Assembly: GCA_021186555.1 (NCBI GenBank)
Contig: JAJKFL010000004.1
Location: forward strand, 15,446,406 to 15,510,405
Length of the DNA stretch: 64,000 nt
From: Reticulitermes speratus
Taxonomy: Eukaryota; Arthropoda; Insecta; Blattodea; Rhinotermitidae
Direction of reading: 5' to 3'
The position numbers were made by a program, and so were the translations under genes. Positions 46,209 through 57,554 of the stretch are shown here, one piece after another. Every line of letters begins with the position of its first letter. The first letter of the stretch is position 1. The notes beneath the pieces were generated by a model. It made no database searches and was not told the DNA's origin. It saw only the letters and a list, made by a program, of their open reading frames with translations.

Positions 46209-47309
46209 AAGGGTTGGTAGGCCTATACCATTTTATAACCTACATGGAAGGAAAACCTCATAAGAGGAGAAATGGTAATATTCAGCTACAAATGCCTTGA
46301 GACCTCCCTTTTTCAGAGGCTTGTGCATCCAGAGTTTCTCACCATCACGATACAAAAGCGCCTCAAGTGGATAAAACATAGCATCCAAGTATTCAACACT
46401 GTGAGACAGGTTTGACTCACCTATCCAACAGTTTGTGTCATCACAACCTCTTTTTCTCCTTGAGATGAACACGGCTCAGGATTAGGAAGAACAGCTTCCA
46501 GCCAGCAAACACCCGACATATATGACAGCCCTTTGTTAAGTAAACATCAACGCCCGTTTTTTTTGTCAACATACAAACAGAGACTTACTACAAAGCCCTT
46601 GGGCTATCAGTAGACCCTGATCATGGCGATACATTAGGTTTCCGAAACTTTGGTTTTTGACCCAGCTATGACGCGACTGATAACCTGTGGTTGTTTTAGT
46701 GAGTCTGTTTTTGTGGAAGTTTCTTCTTATACACAGACAGGGAATATCAAGTATATAATCCCTTACGCACAATTGTGACATTAACCGTGTCAGAGATCCC
46801 ATCTGAACCACGGTAATAACAAATAATTATCCATCAGATGAAAATTACAGCAGACATCAATGGCTTTACTTATGGGTACCGTGACCGTAGTTCGAATATT
46901 CAGGATGTAATGTCCCAACAGAACTATATGTTTCGCATTGATCAGTAATTAGAGGTGGGATTTTGCGGTTTCCATTGTTAGCATCAGGGCATTACATCCA
47001 CAACCTGTGGCATATCAGAGCTTCACACAATCTCTGATTCCCTACTACCGAACGCAGTGACGAATAACTAACACAACCACTTGATACTGATTACAAACGC
47101 CATTAGATATCAGCAGAAATACTTTCAGAGTGCTTTTAACAGTGGTATTCCGAATCTTTTGCCACATTCGGACGGCGACAAGAAATCCCCCATTATATTT
47201 ATATACAGCTTCAAATCCCAGATTTTCGATGCTTAGAGAATTAATTTGAGATAGCCCTTGTGGTTTGTCATGCGGCGTATGTTCATTTTTTACCGACTTT
47301 CTTTTTGGA
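46209..47309 (-). other. Unidentified region with three minus-strand open stretches
   Basis: Minus-strand frames at 47350-47045 (NLGFEAVYKYNGGFLVAVRM), 46811-46566 and 46472-46233 (SHSVEYLDAMFYPLEALLYR, EKLWMHKPLKKGGLKAFVAE) have protein-like composition and lie in one orientation. I do not recognise a family and the frames do not connect without breaks. It could be a decayed gene or transposon. The first frame partly overlaps the hammerhead repeat at 47310. Confidence 0.25.
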
Positions 47310-47457
47310 CATCTTGATACTCGGAAGATTCGATGGATACGCTGTCCCAATATGTCGGTAAAAATTTAACCTACGCCGCACAACAACCCAGAAGAGCGAA
47401 TATCTCAACTGCACTACGGCGAAAGCCTGAAATGTTGAACGGAAATGAAATTCTTAG
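47310..47457 (+). repeat. Right arm of a hammerhead repeat, family 2
   Basis: GGAAGATTCGATGGATACG, CTGTCCCAATATGTCGGTAA, CAACCCAGAAGAGCG and GCGAAAGCCTGAAAT follow the same order as the right half of family 2, as seen in the elements at 33165 and 49498. The hammerhead core has lost its CTGA and the GAAAC reads CAATA. Confidence 0.5.
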
Positions 47458-47984
47458 CAAGCCTGTAGGCCGGATCATCGAGAAACCTATCTGAGTGGTG
47501 GCGTATTTAAACCTATCGAGAACCAGTTCAGTTTTCTTCAAAGAAGGCGTCTCGCAGATAGACTGTAATCATTTCACTCATGAAGATGACGGATATATCT
47601 AACAACAAAATCACTTTCCAAATCTCATACACATCCGAGGACTACATAAAAAAGACTTTGGTCTTCCAGGGGTTCTGGGAAATGCTCTTTTGATTGTTCG
47701 GGAAAAGAACAGGTGGCTGCATTACTAAGGATATTTCGCCACGAGTCATGAGAAAAGAAAGACCCAGCGACACGGTCTTGATCCAATTTCACCACTCGCT
47801 CCTTCTTGGATGACTTTCCGTTGCTGAAGAATGTGCCACTGTCAGTGGTGATTTAGCACAGGGTAATATCCTCATCCCCTCCGTGCATAATCAGTGGCTT
47901 CAGTAGTGAGTGTAGTACACCCAGCCATGACTGCAACACTGCAGTTCATCGTGGAGGCAGTAAGAAGCCCTGCGCCCCGCAGCA
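47458..47984. other. Unassigned sequence
   Basis: I see no gene or recognisable repeat here. Confidence 0.45.
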
Positions 47985-47992
47985 CTCTAGAC

Positions 47993-48512
47993 CAGTAGTA
48001 TTCAACCTGGGGAAGACGTACCCCCGGGGGCACGCGAAGACATCTTAGGGGGTACGTAAAATAAAAACAACATAAATAAATTATTTCATGATAAACACTG
48101 AATAATCAGGGTCAGATTTAGGGTTAGCCACAACAGACCCGGACGTAAGGTCATGCGATTTGGGAGCGCCACTCTGTCTCTCTCTCCTTTATGCGATTCT
48201 TACCTGGGCGGCTAGTTTAATTTTATTCCACATAGTGCATATAATTTTGCTTTGCTAAAATACATTTGTTCCTTTATTAATTTTTATATGATAGGAAATA
48301 ATATATTTGTTATTTAATAGCTTGATTCTCCTTTTCTATTTAAAACTTATTATTTAATACATTATTTTGGATGTAATTTATTTAACTTGTTTTAGATGTA
48401 GATTGTAGACTGTATAACTTGAATTATGCACGAACTACTTTGGGGGTACAGAGTTGAAGAGAAATTATATGTGGGGGTACGCGAACAAAAAAAAAAAGGT
48501 TGAATACCGCTG
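47993..48512. mobile_element. Non-autonomous hAT, internal-deletion derivative of the 38455 element
   Basis: It is 520 bp with ends CAGTAGTATTCAACCTG and AGGTTGAATACCGCTG and a perfect 8-bp target duplication CTCTAGAC (47985-47992 and 48513-48520). Its left half matches the right end of the 38455 element (GACATCTTAGGGGGTACGTAAA, TAAACACTGAATAATCAGGG, GCGATTCTTACCTGGGCGGC). Its right half matches that element's left end (TGTGGGGGTACG, TTGAATTATGCACGAACTACT). It lies in the opposite orientation. All coding sequence is deleted. The perfect duplication makes it younger than the 38455 copy. Confidence 0.95.
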
Positions 48513-48520
48513 CTCTAGAC

Positions 48521-49485
48521 GATACAGCGACCGGTTTTTCAGACAACTGTCCGTCTGCACAATTATACACAGAGTTCATTCGTAAACACAGATATAAATT
48601 TGGCATGTGCCTCCATACTGTCGTTAGTATAATCACTGTCTGGCCAGACTCACCCCATCTTGGAATCCTCGAATAATTGTGTGTTAAAATATCACATGTG
48701 TTCAAAAACGTCACTCAGTTTCTCCTGAATATATGATTTAAATATGTTGTTTTTATACATACACATATTCCTCAATGTTGCATAGTCCTCCCAAAATGTA
48801 TATTTTAATTATTCTCTACTATAAAGATTGCAGTTTCTTAAAAATTCTAAGATAGCTAACCTGCTTTTCGGGTTATAAGAAAGTGATGAATTGCATAATT
48901 ACTGAGCTACACTAAGTATAATAAAATACGTTATTCTTAAATCCTGTAACAGTGAATAAATATACATATAATAATCAGCGGAATTGGAAATAGGTTCTGC
49001 CAATAAATAGGCAAGTAAGCGTAGAAGATTAAATGTAGAAACTTTGGAGAGAACTTGCTTACATATGTCGTATAAATTATATGCCTTCAAAATAAAATCT
49101 TATACGCTTTTATAACTTTTCTTGTCCTTCAACCCACAACATAAAAAAGCCAATTAACCCACATTTCTTGACCGAAGAACAAAACGACGTGAATAAAATA
49201 GCTTCAACGTTGTTGCATGGAATTGAGAATTCATTAATTTTTGACCCTATAGATCACAGTGAGCGTTATTTATCATACTTAACTCTATTTAACACTAAAG
49301 AAATTCCGCATTAAACCCACACATTTTAGAATAGCTGTCCTATGTTTCCTTAGAACAAAGGGTAAATACGTTTCCGTACATAATGGTGAAAGTATTCTCT
49401 GTGAAGTAGGCACTGAATTTGTGTATGCTCTTAAGAGGAGGTTTAGGGTTGGCTCCAAAATGTTATGTAGACAAGGCGGCCGAAT
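48521..49485. other. Unassigned sequence
   Basis: I see no gene or recognisable repeat in this stretch. Confidence 0.5.
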
Positions 49486-49497
49486 AATTAACATTCT

Positions 49498-49682
49498 GAA
49501 ATCTGCGCTCTTCTGGGGTATTACGCGGCGTCGTGTGGTAATTGTTTACCGACGTTTCGGGACAACGTATCGGTCCCATCTTCACGGGTCAAGAGTCTCG
49601 GACTCTTGACCCATGAAGATAGGACGTAATACCCCAGAAGAGCGCAGATTTCATCAACATCGCGGCGGAAGCCTGAAATCAA
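49498..49682. mobile_element. Compact palindromic hammerhead element with 12-bp target duplication
   Basis: It is flanked by AATTAACATTCT (49486-49497) and AATTGACATTCT (49683-49694), 11 of 12 identical. Outer arms AATCTGCGCTCTTCTGGGGT and its inverse on the right enclose a left-hand hammerhead-like motif and a small hairpin GAGTCT-CGG-ACTCTTGACCC. The right end adds CATCGCGGCGGAAGCCTGAA, also present (inverted) at the left end of the 33165 element. At 185 bp it looks like a shortened version of the 33165 element. Confidence 0.75.
49548..49589 (-). ncRNA. Hammerhead-like motif, family 2
   Basis: On the minus strand: core GTGAAGA (first base differs from CTGAAGA), extra T, helix II GGGAC/GTCCC, GAA, palindrome ACGT, cleavage-site base C, then GGT. 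One core change; probably inactive. Confidence 0.45.
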
Positions 49683-49694
49683 AATTGACATTCT

Positions 49695-52600
49695 AGCGTC
49701 TAAATTGTGCTAATTTTATTTTGCTTTGTTTTACACCTGAAAGTTCTTGTTAAGATTTGAAATATATTAGAAGCATACGTCAGTATATTTGTACCTCCTT
49801 CTCCACATTCCGACAGACTTCAGCATAGTAACTTGGAGTGGAAAATATTCAATGACTGCCCTACCATTTCGTTAGAAAAATAGTAAGCATTAATCTTTCC
49901 ATTCATTATAAAGTATAAACCCGCTGATCCCAAGTTTCCCTCGTGTGGAAGGCCGTATGAGTGCAAAAGTGTAGCGCGCCAAGTCTCTGCAGTATAAACA
50001 CCGCAAAGTAGGCAGAGCGGGTAGGACATAAATTGTAGCGTTGTCGGCGCGACCTGTGACCAGATGAGCTAGGCACATGTCACCACCCCACCCAGCAACA
50101 TGGGTGGAACGCAGCACCGCAACGACATAAAAGCGTACAATGGCCAATAAATAAAAAATAGTCCCCAATACTACAGATGTATTAACGTAAAGTGTAATGC
50201 AAACAGCGTCATAGTACTACATGCATAAAAGTTTAACAAGGTGGTAGAAAATAGTTTTCTCCAGCACTGTAGTCTGTAAAGCTTGTGACAGCATATAGAG
50301 GCGCTGAAAATTTTGAATCTTGCTTTTTTATATACATATATTGTGATACTTATATAGATGATAAAGACAAATTTATGGTTAGTGCGGGGTGTGAATGTAG
50401 CAGACTCGAAACATTACTCTTAAGGGGTGTTTCATATAAATACGGCAACCATCAAATTCGTATGTTTTAATTGTACCCACATAAAACACGAAAAACCACT
50501 TACACTCTTTCAAACCTCTCATTTCCGAACACATTTTACCTCGTTACTGTTTACACAGATTAAAGAGAAAATCAGCTTACTTTAAGCACGTTTCGAAATT
50601 GTTATTGACGGGTTGCCAGTTATTTCACCAGATTGAAGCAAGGTCACAATCGAGGTTACCACTAGCATATGATGGCGTAGGAAACGTACATTGTGATACT
50701 TACGAACGCATTAAATATTAAATGCATTCATCCATTACAAAATAAAATAAGAAAGAAACATAATGGCATGAAATTTCGAATATCTTCAGCTAATCTATTT
50801 TGATGCACTGTTACAAGTATTTCTGGCGTAAATACAAAAAGAAATGTTAAGAATTCTTGCTTTATATTGTCGTCTACTGGGTTCTTCACAATTTAATGTA
50901 GTAGGTGGGTACAGAATGTATCAGAGGAGCACATTGCTGTCATCTTCAGGAAAAAAAAGAGACAGTGTGTTCCGCGAAAACGCTGGAACCCATATAACCA
51001 GCTGTGCTGTGTTATATGCCAGAACACCACAATATGAATGTTCACCCACCTTGAAGACTTCAAATCGTGTAATAGTTTGAATTTACGAACCTTTCTGAAA
51101 TAAGAAAAGTAACCTACACATATGCAATCATAAAACATAACTTTCTAAAAAATAATTATGCGAAACTGAAGAGAAAGAAGAGACGAGAAGACAAGGCAAG
51201 AGAAGACCACTTAGAAAAATAATATGAAAACTAATATTAGAGGAAAATGATAGGTTGTGTGGCTGGTTTCGTCTGGTTGAGGTTAATGATTAATTGCGAC
51301 ATTGGTGGTGAATATTCGGGTTTTCTGACGGGCTGTGCGTCTATTAAATTCTCAACGGGAATTCTGCTTCGTCGATTCAAGAAGTTCCTAAACAAACGTC
51401 TTGTAATTAATGTTAAGCGCCTAAAGTCTGAGGACAACGCCATACTTATTAATTTCATCACATCAAGAGAATCATACAGAACTGACTACGCATCAATAGT
51501 TACGTTTCATAACAGTGCCAATTTTAACATCTTTCACCAGTTACACCTTCCGAACGAAAGAGAAAATTTTGATATTGTCTCTCTAACGATTATTTGAATG
51601 AATCGTTGCTGCTTCAGAAACCAGTGACAACGTGAAATTGTTAGTAATAATCATGCTTCCTGAAGAGAATTAAGCCATTTTTTCGGATGTACCCTGAATG
51701 TACCCGAGTACGAGGTGAATCTAAGGAAACACTATCAATGTATCCTGCCGACTGTGTACTACACTTTTATTCTTCTTGATTTATTTCGGTTTTTTTTTAA
51801 GTTTTTAAGTTGACATTCTAAGAGACAATTAAAATATGCCTGCAATATAAGAGCCAAAAAATAACTCTGGATAATTTCCGTACCAATATGTTTTGAAATT
51901 CTAATTTTTGAGAACACAACCTTCCTCATTCTTATTAGCATAACCGCACTTTGTGTATCTTATTTATTTATTTATTTATTCATGTTTTATTTAATGACGC
52001 TAGAAATACCTTAGACTGTGTATTGTCAAATGTTACGAAGATTGGTGAATAATGCACTGAAAGCTATGCAGGAGAAAGCCGTCTTACTTAAATGATTTAC
52101 AAACCCAGCATATGTCTGAACGTTCTGAATGAAACAGTTGAAAAATGAGACAGGAGAGCTGACCTCCGAGCCAATTCTGAAAGCAACAACTCCAGATTAC
52201 AAGAAATGTTAAGCACCGGATCACGAAATTCCGTAAGTCTCCGTCTAGTAAGAATATTAGAAAGAGTATAAGAATAGGAAAGAGAGGATCAATAAGGAGA
52301 ACATGACAAAGAAGCAGAAAACACTTGGTATAACGCATTTACGCTTTCAAACAAAACAAATGGAAAACAATGTCACTGCCATCACCCATAGCACTAACGT
52401 AATAATATAATAACAATGATAATAAAGGCCTGCTTATCTCTTACAATGAAGGAGTAACATAACTGCGTTCCTCTAAACAAAGTGCTTACGAACGGATAAG
52501 TGTGGAGTTAGAGCAGTACTGCACAACGAGAAACTTCGTAACTTATACAGGAAAGTTAACATAGCTGTGACTTCAATGGACTGAATACAAGATTGGGTAG

Positions 52601-52922
52601 TGGATACATCGATTGCACAACAAATTTAGAAAACTGCCACCTGTGAAACTGGGGAGAATTTACAAGAATAATTTTAAGATTGATCTTTGCAAAGAAGTGG
52701 TGATGATCAAGTGAATGGAACCGGCCCACGATAGTATAGAATGACGAGCTTTGATGTTGGCAGTGTCGAACCTTCGGGTCCTCTACTCGGAGAGTCAGGT
52801 TGTTACCTAATAATAAATCTAATGATATTACTGTAGAATAATACTTCATTGATTGTAAGCTGTACATTTACAGTGGCAAATTTGACAAGCAGTAACAAAC
52901 AGGAATATAGGTATGTGTTTAT
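49695..52922. other. Unassigned sequence
   Basis: I recognise no gene. A 116-codon plus frame at 51247-51597 is the longest unexplained frame in this stretch and has no motif I know. Its antisense frame at 51461-51237 is also open. A TTTATTTA-type run near 51962-51980 precedes TTTAATGACGCTAG, possibly a fragment of a dispersed cockroach repeat. Confidence 0.4.
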
Positions 52923-53105
52923 TTATATATGTATACAAGTATACATGTATATAAGTATGTATTTGTGTATGTTATGCGTGTATGTGTGTACATGTGAACG
53001 TGTGGACGTGTCTACGTATGTATGTATGTATGTATGTATGTACGTACTTACGTACGTATGTATGTATGTACGTAAGTACGTACATACATTCATACATACG
53101 TAAAA
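52923..53105. repeat. (GTAT)n/(ATAC)n microsatellite, partly palindromic
   Basis: GTAT repeats change to TACG and then to ATAC-type words. This gives an inverted repeat TACGTACTTACGTAC (53041-53055) against GTACGTAAGTACGTA (53069-53083). The long open frames on both strands here arise from the repeat. Confidence 0.9.
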
Positions 53106-53303
53106 TAAATATGTATAAGAAATTTTAACGACTTTTAGTATTCTATGCTGCGACAACCAAAGTCTGAAGTGATTCAGTTTTAATAACATAAAGGAAGAAG
53201 AACCATTTACTACGTCAGTGAAGTGCAGTGATTGTAACTTTGCAAGAGTTACGTATTGTGAATGTGAACCTGATGCATTAGGACTGTGAACTTTCGACGG
53301 CAA

Positions 53304-53343
53304 ACCCTGAGGATGGCACAAAAGTGCCGAAACATATGTAGGT
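53304..53343 (+). ncRNA. Hammerhead-ribozyme-like motif, family 1, complete core
   Basis: Stem I ACC, core CTGAGGA, extra T, helix II GGCAC-AAAA-GTGCC (five perfect pairs, tetraloop), GAA, palindrome ACATATGT, cleavage-site base A, stem I GGT. All core bases fit CUGANGA...GAA. Helix III can fold as AC-AUAU-GU in a monomer or pair as an 8-bp palindrome in a dimer. Confidence 0.6.
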
Positions 53344-53860
53344 ACTGGAATCATAAAAACAGTGTAGTGCATTCGTTGGTATGTAATTATTAACTAATTA
53401 ATGAAATGCACGGTATGTATAATATAAAGTTCTTAGGAGTTCTTGATGAAGGCACTACAGTCATTCCAAACATGGCGTAATACACAACAGGACTTGAATC
53501 TCCACACATGAGATGCTTATTGTTTGCCCTGAGGAACTGAGGGACACAGCAATACTTCTGAGCTATTTTTTTTATCTCAAGACTCCTACAGCACATGTCC
53601 TGTATGCAAGTGCCGAATCTCTCGCTTCGAGTGTAATGTTTAGACAAAGGGAATGCTCCCGAAGTGATTCCTTGTGGTAATTTTGTCATTAAATTTTTCT
53701 CTATTCCTATGGGGCCATATGTGCTTGCGAGGAACGGATAGCATATAAGTGTTACTGTACAGAAAACTTACAGATACCTTAAGCTTAAAATGTTGTGATT
53801 GAAAAAATAAATGTTTTTTGATACTAATTACAGCTGTTTTAGCATACAAGATGCTTTCGA

Positions 53861-54156
53861 ATGCTTGACATTTTGAAGTACTTTAAGTGCTTCGTAAAAA
53901 TTACCTATACCAAAAATCACTTGAAAATGAATCTTTGTAGACGTAATATTGCGTTAAATTATGTCTTTTTCAATATTCTGTTACAATTACGCTACGCCCT
54001 GTCATTAATCTTGACAAAACACATTGGCATTAAGCCTGAATCTGTCACTCTCGGTGATGAAACGTGCATTTATCATAATTTCAGTATTTTATCTTTTGTG
54101 GATTATTTACAGAAGTTTACACCTGAAGTGAACGTGAAGTACATCATGCTTCCGTA
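53861..54156 (+). pseudogene. Thymidylate synthase-like pseudogene fragment
   Basis: The 98-codon frame aligns loosely but in order with the C-terminal half of thymidylate synthase. NHLKMNLCRR corresponds to NGELSCQLYQR, VFFNI to VPFNI, then RYALS to SYALL, HIGIKP to HITGLKP, TLGD-ETCIYHN to TLGDAHIYxNH, and YLQKFTPEVNVKYI to QLQREPRPFPKLKI. Nucleotides agree even better in places (TACGCCCTG, GGCATTAAGCCTG, ACTCTCGGTGATG). The conserved Cys context (PPCH) reads FKCF, and the conserved Asp of SADMGLG and the His after it are missing. Thus it could not be a working enzyme. No introns are seen within the aligned part. The match is by eye. Confidence 0.45.
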
Positions 54157-54903
54157 ATTATGGATATACATATAAAACTTTCATCCATTTCTGCATGCCC
54201 TACGTTGACACATTTGCTGTAAATGACAGACAGCAGGTGAAAGCAAACGTGTTGCCATTGACGCTGTCTTCAGAGCGCCATCTCAGAAGATAAATTAGTA
54301 ACACCTGTTCCTTCCTCCTATTTGATATATGAAACCGTGACATCGCTGGAAATTGGAGGATCCTTCTTCTCTCGGTACCAATTCTGACAAGCTGAAAATA
54401 ATTTGAAACCTGAAAAGGTAAAAAAAGATAATTAGAGTAGAAATGTCAGGTAGTGAGTAATAGTGGTATCTCTATTAATAAGGGTCCTTTATAACAAGGA
54501 TGTTAAAATCTATTTTGAACATAAAACTACTGCTCTTTTGCTTTATTCACCTACTGAATTCTTTCACACATGAAAAATTAGTATCGTATCGAAATTTCGT
54601 GCTGTAACGTACTGATATTACTCTCAACTACATCTGTTTTATTCGTGGTTATTTTAAGGGTGTTTTATTGCCATAGATGAGGATGCTTAATGAGTAATAA
54701 ATTGTAAATGACGTGCAACAAAGCAGTCATGGCCAAAGTTGAGGTACTGTCCTGTCTTTTACCTGGAAAGACTGAGAAGAAACATGAAAGCCCCATTTGT
54801 ACTTAATATTGTTTTCACCGTGCATCTTGTATATATTAAAAACAAGACCAAACTAGATGCACAATCACTACTAAAAAAACTTTAATAGTAGTACTACATT
54901 AAA
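54157..54903. other. Unassigned sequence
   Basis: I see no gene or recognisable repeat, up to the hammerhead motif at 54904. Confidence 0.45.
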
Positions 54904-54943
54904 TCCGACATGTTTCGGTCAGGTACCTGACCATCTTCAGGGG
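54904..54943 (-). ncRNA. Hammerhead-ribozyme-like motif, family 1, complete core
   Basis: On the minus strand: stem I CC, core CTGAAGA, extra T, helix II GGTCAG-GTAC-CTGACC (six perfect pairs), GAA, palindrome ACATGT, cleavage-site base C (classical GUC), stem I GG. Only two stem I pairs are clear. Confidence 0.6.
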
Positions 54944-54946
54944 TAC

Positions 54947-54985
54947 ACTACATTAAAATGCGTAGTCTACGCATTTTAATGTAGT
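54947..54985. repeat. Perfect 19-bp inverted repeat with 1-nt loop
   Basis: ACTACATTAAAATGCGTAG, one T, then its exact inverse. It begins 4 bp after the hammerhead motif, repeating the hammerhead-then-palindrome order seen at 32052. Confidence 0.9.
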
Positions 54986-55329
54986 ATTCATGTTCATTCG
55001 GTTCATGTGAAACGCCTCATAACTCAATAATTAATTAAGCAGAGACGCAAAATACAGACTTCCTAATGATTCTTGCTTACAACGATCTGTTGGCATCGGT
55101 GTTCGAATCGTTTTCTGGCCTACAGAACAAATATTCTTACCACCGTTACCATAAAAGCTAATTACAAGACCTTATCTCCTTACAAAATTAAACCTATTTC
55201 CCGACGTTAAACTATCAAGTAAACACAAAATGTAAACTAATAAAGTATTATTGTAGAATAACTGGCAGGTTCAACACCTCTAATATGAAAGATTGACATT
55301 TGACTCTGTCCTGAATGTAATTTAGGTCA

Positions 55330-55520
55330 GGTCATATATTGAGAGTTGGTTGAGGCACTGCGCTACAAGCCGGAAGGTCGCGGGTTCGATTCCCGATGAT
55401 GTCATTGGAATTTTGTATTGACATAATCCTTTCGGCCGCACTATGGCCCTGGGGTCGACTCAGCCTCTAACAGAAATGAGTACAAGGAATATCTCCTGAA
55501 GGGTAAACATATGACCATAA
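55330..55520 (+). mobile_element. tRNA-derived SINE (family S3)
   Basis: A-box-like TTGGTTGAGGCACTGCGC and B-box GGGTTCGATTCCC are followed by a body CCTTTCGGCCGCACTATGGC with CCTCTAACAGAAATGAGTAC, shared with the copy at 57555. No clear target duplication. Confidence 0.75.
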
Positions 55521-55564
55521 AATTATGAGGACACTAACGGGTTGCGTCATTTTTTGCGGCGTAT

Positions 55565-57293
55565 ATTTGACATTAAACATTCTGGCACACCTACTTTGTC
55601 TTTGCAACTATTAATTCGGATGTTTGTAATAGAAATTCGCTATTTATTTCGAACCTCACACTCCCACTATTAAGTAGTCGTCTTCCGGAAACTTTGATGC
55701 AGTTTTTAAAGCTGTAATACGTCTAAAATGGCTAATTAAAATTATAATCACGTAGCATACTCTATAAATTGATCTCCTGTTATAACTGTGTGCATAGGTG
55801 TGAATAGGTACACGCAAACGGAGTACCTCAAATCAAATAGCCTATATAACAGTTACAAACTCACAGCGCAAATGTGACAGTGTCCTGAAACTTCACACGA
55901 CGGGGATATTCGCTCTATTGAGGTTTATTTATGATTTTCTTTAGTTTTTTACCGATTAATATCACATAATTGGCCACTAAAACGCCCTGCATATGTAAAT
56001 ATGTTTAACAATTATTCATTCCTCATAAGCAATTCAAGAGAAGCCTGAAGGTTTATGACGAAGGGGTATACAAGTGTTTTTGATTGCGTTAATATATTTC
56101 ATACGTTGTCCATCGCCCAGATCTCTCAACAGACGTTTTGGAAACTAGTGGTCTTCCTATCGTCAGTCCCAGATATTGAAACTTGGTCTGCAGTGGAGAA
56201 TAGGAGAGCTTACTATAACCTGCTACATGCTGAAGTAAATATGATCATTTTCCAAACTAATGGATTAAGGAAGTTGGATGATGAACAGCCTACAGGAAAA
56301 AATTTAATTCAAAAATATAATACTCAGCAGGTGTCATAACGTCACCAAATTAACCAGGCATTAATCAGAAATTAATCCGCTAAGGAATTCTTAACCCTTT
56401 GAAGCCTGACGGGAAGTTGTTGGAGAGGTGAGAGACACTTTATATCGGGGAAGGGAGAGCATTACTTTGTCGGAAAATTTCAAGACTTCGCCCGCTTGTC
56501 CGTCTGATAAGAACAGCATGAAATTAAAGATGATATAATGATAAAACATAGTGGCTTGAGATTAGATCACCGTAAGTTTGATATCCTGGTTAATGTCACA
56601 TGCATAACGTGGGAAAAATTATTTGGTGTTTCGCAGTGCAAAATAATTTATTTCGAAGCACTGAAGTCGGGAAGATCCCATGAGAAACACGCAGTAAAAA
56701 CCTGGAATTTAGGAAATATATCAGCGTGTATTTGAAGACAGAGTTGAATAAGTACATTTTTCCAAATTATAAACCTATATAAAATCTCATTTACTGCCTC
56801 AAATAGAACACAGTTCATCTCCGTTAAGAAAAAAACAAATCGATTAATTGTGATAGGAAAATAATCGATGTTTATTGCAAGAATCATAAGGAAATCATTA
56901 CTATACTCTGTGTGGTCAAAATTCAGACATTATTGTTACTACGGATGGTGCATACAGTTAACAGCAGACTTTGAAATTAAATAATTGGAACGACTTAGGC
57001 TTACAGAAGCAAGTCAGCTTTGAATGTGAAACATAAGAACTCTATACACGTAAAATTCTAAGAGAAAGTTAATAGTGGGAGAACAAAAATGGTAGGTACT
57101 ACAGTTGATGCATTTTATTCATATTTATTTTTATTGATATTTAAAATTATAGCACTAAAAACCCTTCTTTATGCCATCATTTTATCCATATTTTATATAT
57201 TTATTTCAATAATTTTATGACGAATATTGTAAAGGAATGAGACCTCAATCCTATACGCAGAATAGGTTTCAATGGAGAACTCTGGATAAAGAA
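55565..57293. other. Unassigned sequence
   Basis: A 94-codon frame at 56055-56339 (plus) has protein-like composition but no motif I recognise. I see nothing else. Confidence 0.4.
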
Positions 57294-57336
57294 AGGTCTG
57301 ATGATGGCTTGTCAACAAAGTCGAAACTAGTAACCT
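57294..57336 (+). ncRNA. Hammerhead-ribozyme-like motif, family 1, complete core
   Basis: Stem I AGGT, core CTGATGA, extra T, helix II GGCTT/AAGTC (one G-T pair), GAA, palindrome ACTAGT, cleavage-site base A, stem I ACCT. Stem I reads AGGT/ACCT where others read CCCCC/GGGGG or CTCTCC/GGAGAG, so pairing is kept with different sequence. Helix III is ACTAGT instead of ACATGT but still a perfect palindrome. Confidence 0.65.
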
Positions 57337-57554
57337 GGAAAACGTGTGTAGATGTTGTGCAAGACTGTTTTTAGTATAACATTTGAATAAAACACAACAG
57401 GGATTAAAACTTCAAAATTACTCTGTTCCGGAGAGGTTTGAATTTATTATATTCTTGTTTCTGTATAAAGAATATTTCACAGTTCGGAACCACGTATTTA
57501 GGATGAAAGTCACATATCGGAAATTCACATTAAGCCTACTTACGTATAAAGATC

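Noticed and set aside
46930-46955. Minus-strand CTGATCAATGCGAAAC
   Set aside because: There is no room for helix II between the core and GAAAC.
52923-53372. 149-codon minus-strand open frame
   Set aside because: Most of it is the translation of a GTAT/ATAC microsatellite and a hammerhead-like repeat. No protein family features.
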